Shown here: positions 51,697 through 60,746 of the stretch, piece by piece
Layout: each line of letters opens with the position of its first letter
Position numbering within the stretch: position 1 is the stretch's first letter
Assembly: GCF_045862395.1 (NCBI RefSeq)
Contig: NZ_AP023087.1
Location: 186,001-250,000, forward strand
Length of the DNA: 64,000 nt
DNA from: Marinicellulosiphila megalodicopiae
GTDB taxonomy: Bacteria; Pseudomonadota; Gammaproteobacteria; Pseudomonadales; Natronospirillaceae
Reading direction: 5' to 3'
The notes under the pieces: generated by a model
The model's database searches: none
What the model was told of the DNA's origin: nothing
Seen by the model: only the letters and a program-made list of their open reading frames with translations
Position numbers and translations under genes: made by a program

Positions 51697-53826
51697 TTAA
51701 TCACAGCCTGTTTCTTCGCTCAGGGTTTCTTTGAATGATACGCCATTTAAAATGTAGTCTTCAGTTGTAATGTTATGGCACTGTTCATTTGAAATTGTAT
51801 GACTATGATTGTTGCTAGTCAATAAACTTGATCCATTACTTCCGAAATAATTGATACCATCGCTACCATTGTCGCGAACGAAGAAATTTCCTAATTTTTC
51901 TGACTCTATAAACATTTCCTCACCATAAATATCTAAAGAGACGATCGATACTTTTAAGTGGTTTCCATCCGATTGAGTGTAATTATAGTGCTCACTATAC
52001 CTGCCATCTTTATATGTTCTAGAAATATAAATAGGGGAGTTATTAATACCGCAGGTTTCACTGGTGGCCAGAAAGTCAGTATTAGAATTACTGTGATCGG
52101 TTTGAGAGTGAGTGATAATTAATTCTCCGCCATTATCACAACTATTAGTAATAATTCGATCATTATTATCATTGGTGGTTTCATTTATAAAAGTGTATTC
52201 GTAATCGTATATTAAAAAATATAACTTATTATTTAATGCTGTGAAAAAATCAGCAATTTCAGAATAATTGGATTCATTAATTTCTAACGTGTAGTTGTCT
52301 GTATTTATTTCTGGTCCAATAAGGGTTCCGTTAGGGTTATCCATTTCAACAATGTTAGGTCGTAATTCAGACTTAATCAGTTGGGTGTCTGAGTCAGTAT
52401 ACGATTGTAAAGTTAAACTAAATGGTAAGTTTATCCCTGTATTTTCAGTCATGACTGTAATGTAATAAGTACCAGGATTTAAGTCTCTATAAAATTGAAA
52501 ATAATAGTCAGATGGAAGAAGGTGGGGTGTGGCGAGTTTATAACCTTTATCATCAGTGAAATAAAAGTATCGATTCGTGTCAGCAGAAAAAGATAAATAG
52601 TATTTGTCCGATTTGGTTACCGTAAATCGATAGGTCGGATGATTGACGGATGTTAAATCGTGCCCTGTTGAATCAATCCATTGATCGTTTATTACAGAAA
52701 GTGTATGCATTGTTTTTTCTTCAACAAAACGGATGTTGCTTTCGGGAGCTTGAATTTGAATGTATACATCCGGAATAGTATTTTTAACGTGTGCGTGTCG
52801 GACATGTAAATAATAGATTCCAGTATCTAAAATTTTGGTGCTCGGATAATAAGTGCCATTATAAAATCCTCCATAAAACCCATTAAAGAAAAACGCCTCA
52901 TCTTGATCCTTAAGTAATTTTGCTTCAACATTGGTAGCGATATCTTGTGCGACAATGGATATTTCAATTGGCGTTTGGTCTCTTGTTATTTCAATTTTAT
53001 ACACTAATGTATTTTTATCGGACTGCCATGTGTTGGTGTCTTCAAAATTAAATTCAGTAAGGCAGTAATTGACTCTTTCGATATTACTATTATCTTTTTC
53101 AATGCCATTAACCCGTGTTTTGTGATTTATGAAAGTACTGCATTGATCGTCGTGTAATTGAAGTTTACTTCCAATAAATTCGATTTGTGTATTGTTCGAG
53201 CCATAAAAAATATCAGTGCTAAAGTCTTCATTAGTTCGATCGTAACGGATAAAAAAATTGCCTATTTTATCGGTTTCAAAAAACATTTCTTGAATGCCTA
53301 ATTCATTTGAAGCGATTTCATAAGAATAATCAAAACCATCATTTGCTTTTATTTCGTAAGTGGCTAAGTGCTCGGTAGGTGAATTGCTTACATTAAGTGT
53401 AATGAGCCCTAAATCAATTTCACAATCTTTTGTATTCGCTTTAAAAAAAGATGTGGTTGAATAATTCGAGTAAGTTGTATAGGTAAATACTTCATCGTTC
53501 AGGCACTGGTAAGTCTCTGTAGACGTTTCAAACTCACCTTCGTGGCCGTGTATGGTATTTAAGTGATTGTCTCGAATGGCAGTGGGGGGAAGACTTCTAT
53601 CTAAATACCAGCCAGAAAGTGCATACACTTCTTCATAATTTTCGTCGGTAATCTCAACGGTGTAATCCTTTTGACTAACGGGTGTTTTAAGTATTGTACT
53701 GGAAGTTGCACTGTCTTCTATGTGTCCAACCTTATCTTCTGCTTGGTTTTCAGTTGTCTTTTCGTTTTCAAAACACGACTGGAAGGTAGCGAGTATTAAA
53801 ATGGATATGAGTATTGGCTTTAACAA
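51697..53826 (-). CDS. Large lipoprotein with duplicated beta-rich domains
   Basis: I chose a TTG start at 53826 because AGGGAAG lies just upstream and it places a signal peptide with lipobox (ILATFQSC) at the N-terminus; a longer frame to 53964 lacks these features. About 709 residues. A domain with TVEITDENYEEV, EMFFETDKIGNFFIRYD, FYGSNN and QCSTF appears once near the N-terminus. It recurs near the C-terminus as TLEINESNYSEI, EMFIESEKLGNFFVRDN, YFGSNG and QCHNI. Between them lie two beta-sandwich parts (TGIYYLHVRHAHV; PGTYYITVMTENT) of the pre-peptidase C-terminal type. No catalytic residues were recognised. It is probably a surface lipoprotein. Confidence 0.75.
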   Translation of the reverse strand: MLKPILISILILATFQSCFENEKTTENQAEDKVGHIEDSATSSTILKTPVSQKDYTVEITDENYEEVYALSGWYLDRSLPPTAIRDNHLNTIHGHEGEFETSTETYQCLNDEVFTYTTYSNYSTTSFFKANTKDCEIDLGLITLNVSNSPTEHLATYEIKANDGFDYSYEIASNELGIQEMFFETDKIGNFFIRYDRTNEDFSTDIFYGSNNTQIEFIGSKLQLHDDQCSTFINHKTRVNGIEKDNSNIERVNYCLTEFNFEDTNTWQSDKNTLVYKIEITRDQTPIEISIVAQDIATNVEAKLLKDQDEAFFFNGFYGGFYNGTYYPSTKILDTGIYYLHVRHAHVKNTIPDVYIQIQAPESNIRFVEEKTMHTLSVINDQWIDSTGHDLTSVNHPTYRFTVTKSDKYYLSFSADTNRYFYFTDDKGYKLATPHLLPSDYYFQFYRDLNPGTYYITVMTENTGINLPFSLTLQSYTDSDTQLIKSELRPNIVEMDNPNGTLIGPEINTDNYTLEINESNYSEIADFFTALNNKLYFLIYDYEYTFINETTNDNNDRIITNSCDNGGELIITHSQTDHSNSNTDFLATSETCGINNSPIYISRTYKDGRYSEHYNYTQSDGNHLKVSIVSLDIYGEEMFIESEKLGNFFVRDNGSDGINYFGSNGSSLLTSNNHSHTISNEQCHNITTEDYILNGVSFKETLSEETGCD

Positions 53827-54107
53827 AGTGAACTTCCCTAGGTGTGTGATCAAATAAGCGGCAGTATAGCATTGCATGGTTTTAATCAAAATATGAGCTG
53901 AGGCTGATTTGTAATTATTCAGTAGTTTTGAGGTGCTAGCCAGTATGGGTTCTAATTCGATCAATAATCATCCTAATGTTTAAAAATCCCAACTTTTAAA
54001 AATTAGACCTTGAGAATTATTAAAATACCACTATATTGGTAACCGATTTTTCTATGTGTCAAACATCCTCGTTTTGACGCACATTTCCCTTAATTTAGGA
54101 GTTCATT

Positions 54108-54731
54108 ATGAGCATTTTAGTTGGTAAAAAAGCACCAGATTTTACATGTCCTGCAGCATTAGGTAACGGCGAATTAGTAGGAGATTTTAACCTTGCTTCT
54201 ACTATTAAAGGTAAATACGCAATCGTATTTTTCTACCCTTTAGATTTCACTTTTGTATGTCCTTCAGAGCTTATTGCTATGGACGTTCGTATGGAAGAAT
54301 TCAAGAAATTGGGCGTTGAAGTGATCGGTGTTTCTATCGATTCTCATTTCACTCACAATGCTTGGAAAAACACACCAATCAATGAAGGCGGCATCGGTCC
54401 AGTTAAGTACACACTTGCTGCTGATTTAGATCACACAATCGCTCAAAACTACGGCATCTTAACAGGTGATGACGAGTCTGGTTACCCAGCGGGTACTGCA
54501 ATGCGCGCATCTTTTGTTATCGACCAAGACGGTATCGTGCGTTCACAGGTTGTAAACGACGAGCCAATCGGCCGTAACATGGATGAGTTAATCCGTATCG
54601 TTGAAGGCTACCAGTTCTTCAAAGAAAACGGTCAAGTTTGCCCAGCAGGTTGGAACAAAGGTAAAGCGGCTATGACTCCTGGTGTTGAAGGCGTTGCAGC
54701 TTACTTAAAAGATCACGCAGGCGATTTATAA
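54108..54731 (+). CDS. Typical 2-Cys peroxiredoxin (AhpC/TSA family)
   Basis: The enzyme reduces hydrogen peroxide and organic peroxides. Peroxidatic Cys51 lies in FFYPLDFTFVCPSE and resolving Cys in NGQVCPAGWNKG. The Arg of the active site is in MRASFVIDQDG. At 207 residues it has the C-terminal extension of the Prx1/AhpC group. There is an extra Cys14 (DFTCP). No reductase gene (ahpF) is next to it. Its GC content is higher than in the neighbours, as usual for highly expressed genes. TTTAGGAG upstream is a strong ribosome site. Confidence 0.95.
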   Translation: MSILVGKKAPDFTCPAALGNGELVGDFNLASTIKGKYAIVFFYPLDFTFVCPSELIAMDVRMEEFKKLGVEVIGVSIDSHFTHNAWKNTPINEGGIGPVKYTLAADLDHTIAQNYGILTGDDESGYPAGTAMRASFVIDQDGIVRSQVVNDEPIGRNMDELIRIVEGYQFFKENGQVCPAGWNKGKAAMTPGVEGVAAYLKDHAGDL

Positions 54732-54790
54732 TATAAATCGTTAGAAAAGGTAGCTGAGTTCAAATAATAATCAAAACAGACCAGCAGCCT

Positions 54791-54828
54791 AAGCCCGAGC
54801 CATTTAATTGGCTCGGGCTTTTTTTTAT
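54791..54828 (+). terminator. Strong terminator of the peroxiredoxin gene
   Basis: AAGCCCGAGCC and GGCTCGGGCTT form a perfect 11-bp stem around an 8-nt loop, followed by T8. Confidence 0.95.
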
Positions 54829-54872
54829 CTGCGTGATATAATTGCGCCAATTTTTTATACGAGATTTTTGTT

Positions 54873-55220
54873 ATGAATTTAACTTATATTGCTGATCACT
54901 ACGCAGTCAGCCCTCAAATCCTTCCTTCTGATATAACTGAGCTTAAAGACTCTGATTTTGTTGCGGTTGTGTGTAATCGCCCTGATGGGGAAGATGAAGG
55001 TCAACCTACGGCAAAGCAAATTGAAGATGAGGCGGCTAAAGCGGGCTTGGCGTTTATTCATTTGCCGATGACTGGTCCTATGATGACACACGAGCAATTA
55101 GATGAGCTTGAAGGGTTTTTAGAAAAAAACCAAGGCAAGGTGTTTTCATATTGTCGCAGCGGTAATCGCTCAAGTATTATGTATCAGGCGTTACAACAAA
55201 AAATCGCATCGCAGCAATAA
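54873..55220 (+). CDS. DUF442/TIGR01244-type sulfur-transferase/phosphatase-like protein
   Basis: The protein has 115 residues with the fold pattern of the beta-lactamase hydrolase-like (BLH/DUF442) family: YAVSPQILPSDITEL, VVCNRPDGEDEGQPTAKQIE, GLAFIHLPMTGPMMTHEQ, and a phosphatase/rhodanese-like loop FSYCRSGNRSS (C-x5-R). Related domains act in sulfide handling or as phosphatases; the substrate is unknown. It is followed 25 bp later by the DUF3549 gene on the same strand. Confidence 0.85.
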   Translation: MNLTYIADHYAVSPQILPSDITELKDSDFVAVVCNRPDGEDEGQPTAKQIEDEAAKAGLAFIHLPMTGPMMTHEQLDELEGFLEKNQGKVFSYCRSGNRSSIMYQALQQKIASQQ

Positions 55221-55245
55221 CAAACTAAAAGGTCGGGCAGTCAAA

Positions 55246-56208
55246 ATGGATAATATCACCACGTTTTCTCAATTATACCAAATGGCACAAACGCATATTG
55301 AGGTGTTTGATTTAGGTCGTCAATTTCAGCATTTGGATGCTGATGATTTCTATAAAATCGAAACCGGTGAGATTGCTTATCCGTTCCCTTATAAAGACAG
55401 TGCGCATATTGCGATTTTAACCTGGCAGCCACAATATCCAGAAAAACACAGTATTTGGTTATTTAAATGGGGGCTAGATGAGCGTAATGTTGTGAATATT
55501 GCTGAACAACAAAGTTGTTTAGAGCGTGTTGTAACATCATTGATGACAAAAGATGATGAAGAGCGTCGACGTTTATTACAAGATCATCCGTTTCATTTTA
55601 AACCTAATGAAATCATGCAGGCGTGTTTTCATGCTAAAGCTTCAATGATTTTAGGACAGTCAGTTTCTAAGTATTACGAGGCAACCTCCAAATATTTTTT
55701 AACGGATCAAAATGAAAATTGGCAAACCATTGGTGTCCAAGGGGTGGGTGAATTAGTTTGGCGTTTAACCGATGCCGATAAAAAAATCGTTGTGAGTAAA
55801 TTTAATCAATATGCGAAACCTGCGCAGTTATGTTTTCTTGCGTGTCTAGAACATGTAAATGATGATCCTCAGTTTTCAAAGCAATTAATTAACGTAGTTG
55901 AATTGGATGAATTTGAATTATTCAGTCATGTGATTCGTGCAGTGAGTAAAACGGCGAATAATAACAAAGTAAAACAATGGATTCATGATTTGGTTAATAC
56001 CCATCAAGATTTACATTTAGAGTGTTTGCTTGCAATAGCCACCCGAGCTTATCTTGGGCTGGATGATGATATTGTGATGATCAATTTATTCCATAAATTA
56101 GCTCAAAACTCAAATATTGACACAATTGATATTATTGCCAAAGATCTAGCTAGAATAGAAAAACTACGCGCTTTGGTGGTAAGAGCGCTACGTGTACCAA
56201 TGCAATGA
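55246..56208 (+). CDS. DUF3549 family protein
   Basis: The protein has 320 residues, cytoplasmic, with no membrane segment. The opening TFSQLYQMAQTHIEVFDLGR and the following DADDFYKIETGEIAYPFPYK, then HIAILTWQPQYPEKHSIWLF, correspond to my memory of DUF3549 in Vibrio and Alteromonadales. The second half is helical and repeat-like (VVSKFNQYAKPAQLCFLACL; VIRAVSKTANNNKVKQW). No function is known. It lies 25 bp after the DUF442 gene with AAAGGTCGGG as ribosome site, so cotranscription is likely. Confidence 0.75.
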   Translation: MDNITTFSQLYQMAQTHIEVFDLGRQFQHLDADDFYKIETGEIAYPFPYKDSAHIAILTWQPQYPEKHSIWLFKWGLDERNVVNIAEQQSCLERVVTSLMTKDDEERRRLLQDHPFHFKPNEIMQACFHAKASMILGQSVSKYYEATSKYFLTDQNENWQTIGVQGVGELVWRLTDADKKIVVSKFNQYAKPAQLCFLACLEHVNDDPQFSKQLINVVELDEFELFSHVIRAVSKTANNNKVKQWIHDLVNTHQDLHLECLLAIATRAYLGLDDDIVMINLFHKLAQNSNIDTIDIIAKDLARIEKLRALVVRALRVPMQ

Positions 56209-56341
56209 TTTTAGCTGTAAATATTGGTTTACTTCATGTAAAATTTGTTCTCAGTCAAATATTTAAATGACTGAAATATTTTGAGAGGGTGTGAAAACAT
56301 GGATTCCTCAAATTTTAATATTGAATTTCTAAGGTGATAAC

Positions 56342-56551
56342 ATGGAATATAAAGTCGTTATTTATCAAGAGGGAATGCTCGGTTCGCTGATTTTAGGTGC
56401 AGCTAAAGTTAATCCAATAAAATTTTCTGAATTTTTGAATCTTAATGCTGCTCAAGGCTGGCGAGTTCAAACAATGGAAAAAGACATCAGACGAATGCTG
56501 TTGTTTTGGAAGCGAGAAGCGTATGTAGTGGTTATGGGGCGTGAACAATGA
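56342..56551 (+). CDS. DUF4177-like small protein
   Basis: The 69-residue protein begins MEYKVVIYQEGMLGSLILGA and has EFLNLNAAQGWRVQTMEKDI and then KREAYVVVMGRE. The E-YKVV opening, the LN-A-GW-V centre and the final VV-R strand are the DUF4177 pattern. The function of this family is unknown. Its TGA overlaps the ATG of the next gene (ATGA), indicating coupled translation. Confidence 0.75.
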   Translation: MEYKVVIYQEGMLGSLILGAAKVNPIKFSEFLNLNAAQGWRVQTMEKDIRRMLLFWKREAYVVVMGREQ

Positions 56552-56760
56552 AAATAGGTTCTATCATTTGTTTGGCATTATTTGTAATAGCGGTATTAAT
56601 TGCGTTGGTTCAAGTTTGGTTTCAACCGATGGATGTAGCTGTCTTTATACGTGTCATGATCAGTTTTGTTGCGTTATTTTTAATTACTATTGCCATTGTA
56701 TTAGTGAGGCGCGAGTATTTAGAAGACGATCAATTAAAAAAAGACCACTATATTGGTTGA
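56548..56760 (+). CDS. Small two-helix membrane protein
   Basis: The protein has 70 residues with two membrane segments, IGSIICLALFVIAVLIALVQ and FVALFLITIAIVLV, followed by an acidic/basic tail (RREYLEDDQLKKD). It resembles LapA/DUF1049-type proteins, but I cannot assign it firmly. It is translationally coupled to the DUF4177-like gene, and a strong terminator follows. Confidence 0.7.
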   Translation: MKIGSIICLALFVIAVLIALVQVWFQPMDVAVFIRVMISFVALFLITIAIVLVRREYLEDDQLKKDHYIG

Positions 56761-56778
56761 GTATTTACTATTGTAATG

Positions 56779-56804
56779 GCCCTGTTTTTACAGGGCTTTT
56801 TTTT
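56779..56804 (+). terminator. Terminator
   Basis: GCCCTG and CAGGGC form a perfect 6-bp stem around TTTTTA, followed by T8. Confidence 0.85.
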
Positions 56805-56806
56805 GC

Positions 56807-57469
56807 TTATTGTTTAATGTATTTGAGTAAATTATTGCACCACAGTTGATAACCTTTTTGCGTTAAATGTAAATAATCTTCCATAATTTCTGATTCTATT
56901 TCTTGTTTATTATTTAAAAATATATCAAAAAATTCAAGATAGGTGATCCGTGAATTTTCATTTACGGATTGTTTGAGTTGTTGGTTTGCTTCAATAATCT
57001 GTTGGCGTTTTTGTGAATGTGGTGAAGCATCGGCCGGAAAAATATTGTGTAAAAATATATGACAATCATTAAAGTTGTTTAAGATGTACTCAACTACAAT
57101 ATTGATGCCATTGGCAGTTTGCAAGGCATTATGATTAGCGTGACCTAAATTATTCGTGCCAATTAAAAGCACAAAAAATTTTGGTGTTAAGGCTAAAATT
57201 TCTGGCTGCTGCAGTCGCCATAATAAATTTTGTGTTTGGTCGCCGCCAATACCAAGGTTCAAGCTTTTTAGAGGCGCGAAGTGTGTTTGCCAAATGGATT
57301 CAGGCCACGCTTGTGTAATGGAGTCACCTGCAAATATATAATTTATATCTGCCTGATTTTTGGCCGTTTGAAGTTGTTGATTGTTCAGATTGTGCCAAGT
57401 TTGAATGCTCATCCAATCGTATTCCACGGTTCTTGGTGCTGGCACTTGGATATTAAATGGTTCAGTCAT
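56807..57469 (-). CDS. GDSL/SGNH-family esterase
   Basis: The protein has 220 residues. The SGNH hydrolase blocks are visible: FAGDSITQAWPESIW (catalytic Ser), NLGIGGDQTQNLLWRL (Gly), VLLIGTNNLGHANHN (Asn), and DYLHLTQKGYQLW (Asp and His). This layout resembles platelet-activating-factor acetylhydrolase-like esterases and sugar-ester hydrolases. No signal peptide is seen, so it should be cytoplasmic. It is 11 bp downstream of the lipoprotein gene and in the same direction. The substrate is unknown. Confidence 0.9.
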   Translation of the reverse strand: MTEPFNIQVPAPRTVEYDWMSIQTWHNLNNQQLQTAKNQADINYIFAGDSITQAWPESIWQTHFAPLKSLNLGIGGDQTQNLLWRLQQPEILALTPKFFVLLIGTNNLGHANHNALQTANGINIVVEYILNNFNDCHIFLHNIFPADASPHSQKRQQIIEANQQLKQSVNENSRITYLEFFDIFLNNKQEIESEIMEDYLHLTQKGYQLWCNNLLKYIKQ

Positions 57470-57480
57470 ATGTTTAATAT

Positions 57481-57996
57481 TTAGTTATTTCCAGAGGGTT
57501 GATACAGTCTTTTTCCTTCCACTAATGCTTTAATGGCGAGCTCTTCATCTAACGGTGCGTTGACCATACATTTTGAAACTTCTTCTATTTCGTCTGCTCG
57601 TCTAAATGCGTGATTGTTAATCATACAAGCGCCGTATGCTCCCATAAATTGTCCTCGTGTGACTTTGTCATAAACGGTTGGGACTTTATAGTTTGCATCG
57701 GACAGGCATGAAAAAACCCATTGTTTGGTTTCGATTTCACACATTTCTTTGGATACATCAAAACATACTTGGTAAGCAGGTTGAGCGCATAGCATTTTTT
57801 CGCCTTCGCGTTGTATCATTAAATGCAATTGAGAAAAACCAGAATGATGCAATAATGATTCAAAACTGTTGGCAGCAGGAGCGGGGTCATAAACTGGATT
57901 AAATGGTTTGGATTGTGTGTCTTTGTTTTCTTGTACTTGGCAAGATATCGCAGCAAACAGAAAAACACTAAAAAGGGATAATTTGAGAATATTCAT
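57481..57996 (-). CDS. Hypothetical lipoprotein with conserved cysteines
   Basis: The protein has 171 residues with a lipobox (FAAISC). The mature part has six further cysteines (MLCAQPAYQVCF, EMCEI, FSCLSD, GACMIN, SKCMVN), suggesting disulfides in the periplasm. No known domain was recognised. It forms a probable two-gene unit with the GDSL esterase, 11 bp apart. Confidence 0.7.
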   Translation of the reverse strand: MNILKLSLFSVFLFAAISCQVQENKDTQSKPFNPVYDPAPAANSFESLLHHSGFSQLHLMIQREGEKMLCAQPAYQVCFDVSKEMCEIETKQWVFSCLSDANYKVPTVYDKVTRGQFMGAYGACMINNHAFRRADEIEEVSKCMVNAPLDEELAIKALVEGKRLYQPSGNN

Positions 57997-58055
57997 ATTT
58001 AACTAATAACCAATAATAAGGATGGTAAATACAAGAACTTAAATGTAATAAACAA

Positions 58056-58083
58056 AAAAGCAGTCATTAATTATGACCGCTTT
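58056..58083. terminator. Terminator of the coiled-coil protein gene
   Basis: AAAGCAGTCAT and ATGACCGCTTT pair with one mismatch around TAATT. On the minus strand six T follow. Confidence 0.7.
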
Positions 58084-58111
58084 ATCATGGTTTGGTTAGT
58101 ATGACATGATT

Positions 58112-59086
58112 TTATGGGGTTTGTTTCAAATTCCCTAAATCTTGTTGCATGCGCATTCGATGATCATCAATTACATCAATGGCCAATTCAATATTAGTGA
58201 TGCGCTCAGCAATTAATTCAACAGCTGATTTGATAACAGCTTGCTCATTTGCAAGGGCAGTTTGAGAGGATAACAATTGATTTTGGGCGTTTATGATTTT
58301 ACCTTGTGTGTTTTCAATTGCTGATGTATCGCTGGGTTTGATGGCGCCAATTGCGGCTTCAAGTTCATCAATGATCGATACTTTTTCACTTAATACATCA
58401 ATTTGTCCTAACTTTTTAGACAGTGTATTTAATGATTGAATTTGTTTATCGATATTTGTGATTTTAGCTTCTGTGTCATCCGCTTGTTTTTTTGCTTGGT
58501 TTGCCAGCCAATTGATGCTGCTGTCTTTTTGAGTTAATGCGGCATCATTATCGGTTAAGGTTTTAATTTGCGCATTCATTTTATTTAATGACGATTTTAA
58601 CGATTCTACAGAGCTGTCAATGCTTTCGGTTTTGGTTTTATTTTGTTGCGAACTTTCCCATAAACGGCGAATTTCAGTTTTGGTTAAATTCACTGTTGTG
58701 CTGGCGACATTTTCAGTCTGTTCTAATAATGTGTCTGAAGCACGTAATTGTGTTTCTAATTCTTGAATACGCAAGTTGATCGCCTGATTGGTTTCACTTA
58801 AATTCGTGACCAATAAATTCTGTTGATAATAGGCGTAACCGGCTCCACCACAAGCTCCTAATAAAAGCACAAAAGTCAGTTTACTTAGCATGCCTGAGCC
58901 AGATTTAACCGATTGTGGCGGTTGAGCCCGACGATCTTTTTGCCGGCGTTCGCCCGTTGGCGGCGGCGTCGGATTTTTGTATGTTTTGCGGCGCTCTTTT
59001 TCCATGCGACGCTCTTGCATTTTTCTAGCAGGGTCATCGCGCTCTGCAGTAATGCGATTAATTGTTGGGTCTAATTGATCGTTCAT
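58112..59086 (-). CDS. Single-pass membrane protein with long coiled coil
   Basis: The protein has 324 residues. The N-terminal 65 residues are cytoplasmic, very basic and Pro/Arg-rich (KMQERRMEKERRKTYK, TGERRQKDRRAQPP). One membrane helix follows (LTFVLLLGACGGAGYAYY, about 70-87), then about 220 residues of heptad-like coiled coil in the periplasm. It loosely resembles cell-division or envelope-organising proteins with short basic tails, but no named family was recognised. It is a single gene, divergent from sodB. Confidence 0.72.
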   Translation of the reverse strand: MNDQLDPTINRITAERDDPARKMQERRMEKERRKTYKNPTPPPTGERRQKDRRAQPPQSVKSGSGMLSKLTFVLLLGACGGAGYAYYQQNLLVTNLSETNQAINLRIQELETQLRASDTLLEQTENVASTTVNLTKTEIRRLWESSQQNKTKTESIDSSVESLKSSLNKMNAQIKTLTDNDAALTQKDSSINWLANQAKKQADDTEAKITNIDKQIQSLNTLSKKLGQIDVLSEKVSIIDELEAAIGAIKPSDTSAIENTQGKIINAQNQLLSSQTALANEQAVIKSAVELIAERITNIELAIDVIDDHRMRMQQDLGNLKQTP

Positions 59087-59271
59087 ACTAATACCTTATG
59101 TAAAAACAGCTTTGAATTATAATTTTATTGGCCAAATACGCAAATGAAGCTTGAAATTTTGCGAGTTATACCTATAAATAGGGCTGATTATAAGAACTCC
59201 AGCACATTCGATGCAAATTGATTGTGTAAAGTGAATAATTCTCTCAAACCCTCAATACAGGAATCGACCCA

Positions 59272-59850
59272 ATGTCATTTGAATTACCAGCATTGCCATA
59301 TGCGATTGACGCATTAGAGCCACATATCTCAAAAGAAACTTTAGAATTTCACCACGGTAAACACCACAACACATACGTTGTAAAACTTAACGGTTTGTTA
59401 CCAGGTTCTGAATTTGAAGGTAAGTCTCTAGAAGACATCATCAAAACTGCTTCAGGCCCAGTATTCAATAACGCAGCGCAAATCTGGAACCACACGTTCT
59501 ACTGGAACTGTTTAAGCCCTAACGGCGGCGGCGCTCCAACAGGTGCAATTGCAGACGCAATCAATGCAAAATGGGGTTCTTTTGAAGAATTCAAAGCAGC
59601 ATTAAACGACAAAGCAGTTAACAACTTCGGTTCTAGCTGGACTTGGTTAGTTAAAAACGCAGATGGTTCATTAGAAATCGTAAATACTTCTAATGCTGGC
59701 TGCCCATTAACTGAAGGTCAAACTTCAATTTTGACTGTTGATTTATGGGAGCACGCGTACTACATCGATTACCGTAACGTACGTCCTGATTATTTAGCAG
59801 GATTCTGGAACTTGGTTAACTGGGAATTTGCTAACGCAAACTTCGCATAA
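59272..59850 (+). CDS. sodB: Superoxide dismutase, iron type
   Basis: This cytoplasmic Fe superoxide dismutase has 192 residues. Metal ligands are the His in LEFHHGKHHNTYV (about 27), the His in QIWNHTFYWNC (about 74), and Asp and His in DLWEHAYYIDY. AAQIWNHTFYW and FGSSWTWLV are Fe-type signatures (AAQ rather than Mn-type GG). As in peroxiredoxin, codon use is less AT-rich than in neighbours, suggesting high expression. AGGA lies upstream and a terminator follows. Confidence 0.96.
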   Translation: MSFELPALPYAIDALEPHISKETLEFHHGKHHNTYVVKLNGLLPGSEFEGKSLEDIIKTASGPVFNNAAQIWNHTFYWNCLSPNGGGAPTGAIADAINAKWGSFEEFKAALNDKAVNNFGSSWTWLVKNADGSLEIVNTSNAGCPLTEGQTSILTVDLWEHAYYIDYRNVRPDYLAGFWNLVNWEFANANFA

Positions 59851-59867
59851 TCTACGTTTTAGTTCGT

Positions 59868-59919
59868 TAAAAACCCCAACTTTGCTTGCTTTAGAGTAAT
59901 GTTAATTTGGGGTTTTTTT
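59868..59919 (+). terminator. Terminator of sodB
   Basis: AAAACCCCAA and TTGGGGTTTT form a perfect 10-bp stem around a long loop of 28 nt, followed by T run. Confidence 0.75.
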
Positions 59920-60142
59920 ATGAATTGCTCAAATAAGAAACGATTTTGATACTGCAAATTTGTGCGTTAAGTAATCAATTGTTTTTTGTTTAAAAATTCT
60001 CTTGTGTTTTACGAGTTTCCATTTTAAATTTGCCTAAAACCTTCCTCAATAAATCAATTTTGAGGGTATCTTTACCGAAGTGAGTACTTCGGATTTTTAT
60101 TTGTTGCATGACATTTTACAAGTGTTGTTACAGGTGAGATTT

Positions 60143-60667
60143 ATGAAAAATTCCAATTATCAGATTGTACAATTTACCTATCAAAAAGATGACGTTAATT
60201 ACGTGTTCATTGAAAGTTTTCAGCTTATCAATGATAAGCCATTAGATCTTGATGATTTAATGACTAAGCTTGAAATTAGAGCGAAAAACTCAGAAGAAAA
60301 ACCAGCAATTGAATCGGTTTTGGAGCAACATGATGCCGATGAAGTGGGTTATGAAACGTTGGCGTTGTTAAGCGATATTGGATTTGAGCAAGCTATCTCT
60401 GAAAAACATCAATTTATCAGTGCGATTAATTTAAAACAAAATAAACTGCTAAATACAGTAACCTCATCAGTTGAAGATAAGGAATTACTAGCTAAGCATT
60501 ACACCCGTGAAATTGTTGCTTATTTTAAAGCCCATCATGATGAATACCCTTCATTAACGGTTAAAGCGATGTCAAAATTACGTGATATTGCCGTTCGTTT
60601 TATGCTTAACGGATACGATATTGAAAAAGCGTTAGATGAAGCGTATGACGCGGTGATGGACAGCTAA
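60143..60667 (+). CDS. Hypothetical cytoplasmic protein
   Basis: No family was recognised. I chose the ATG at 60143 (MKNSNYQIVQF) since CAGGTGAG lies just upstream; a longer frame to 60080 lacks one. About 174 residues, acidic, mixed alpha/beta N-terminus followed by helices (REIVAYFKAHHDEYPSLTVK, RFMLNGYDIEKALDEAYDAV). No signal or membrane segment is seen. It is 80 bp before the DUF2339 gene on the same strand. Confidence 0.7.
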   Translation: MKNSNYQIVQFTYQKDDVNYVFIESFQLINDKPLDLDDLMTKLEIRAKNSEEKPAIESVLEQHDADEVGYETLALLSDIGFEQAISEKHQFISAINLKQNKLLNTVTSSVEDKELLAKHYTREIVAYFKAHHDEYPSLTVKAMSKLRDIAVRFMLNGYDIEKALDEAYDAVMDS

Positions 60668-60746
60668 TCAGCCGTCCCTTGTATTTAGTATTAATTAAAG
60701 TTACTTTGCACTTATCACTTTATTAATTATTACTAAGTACTCAATT

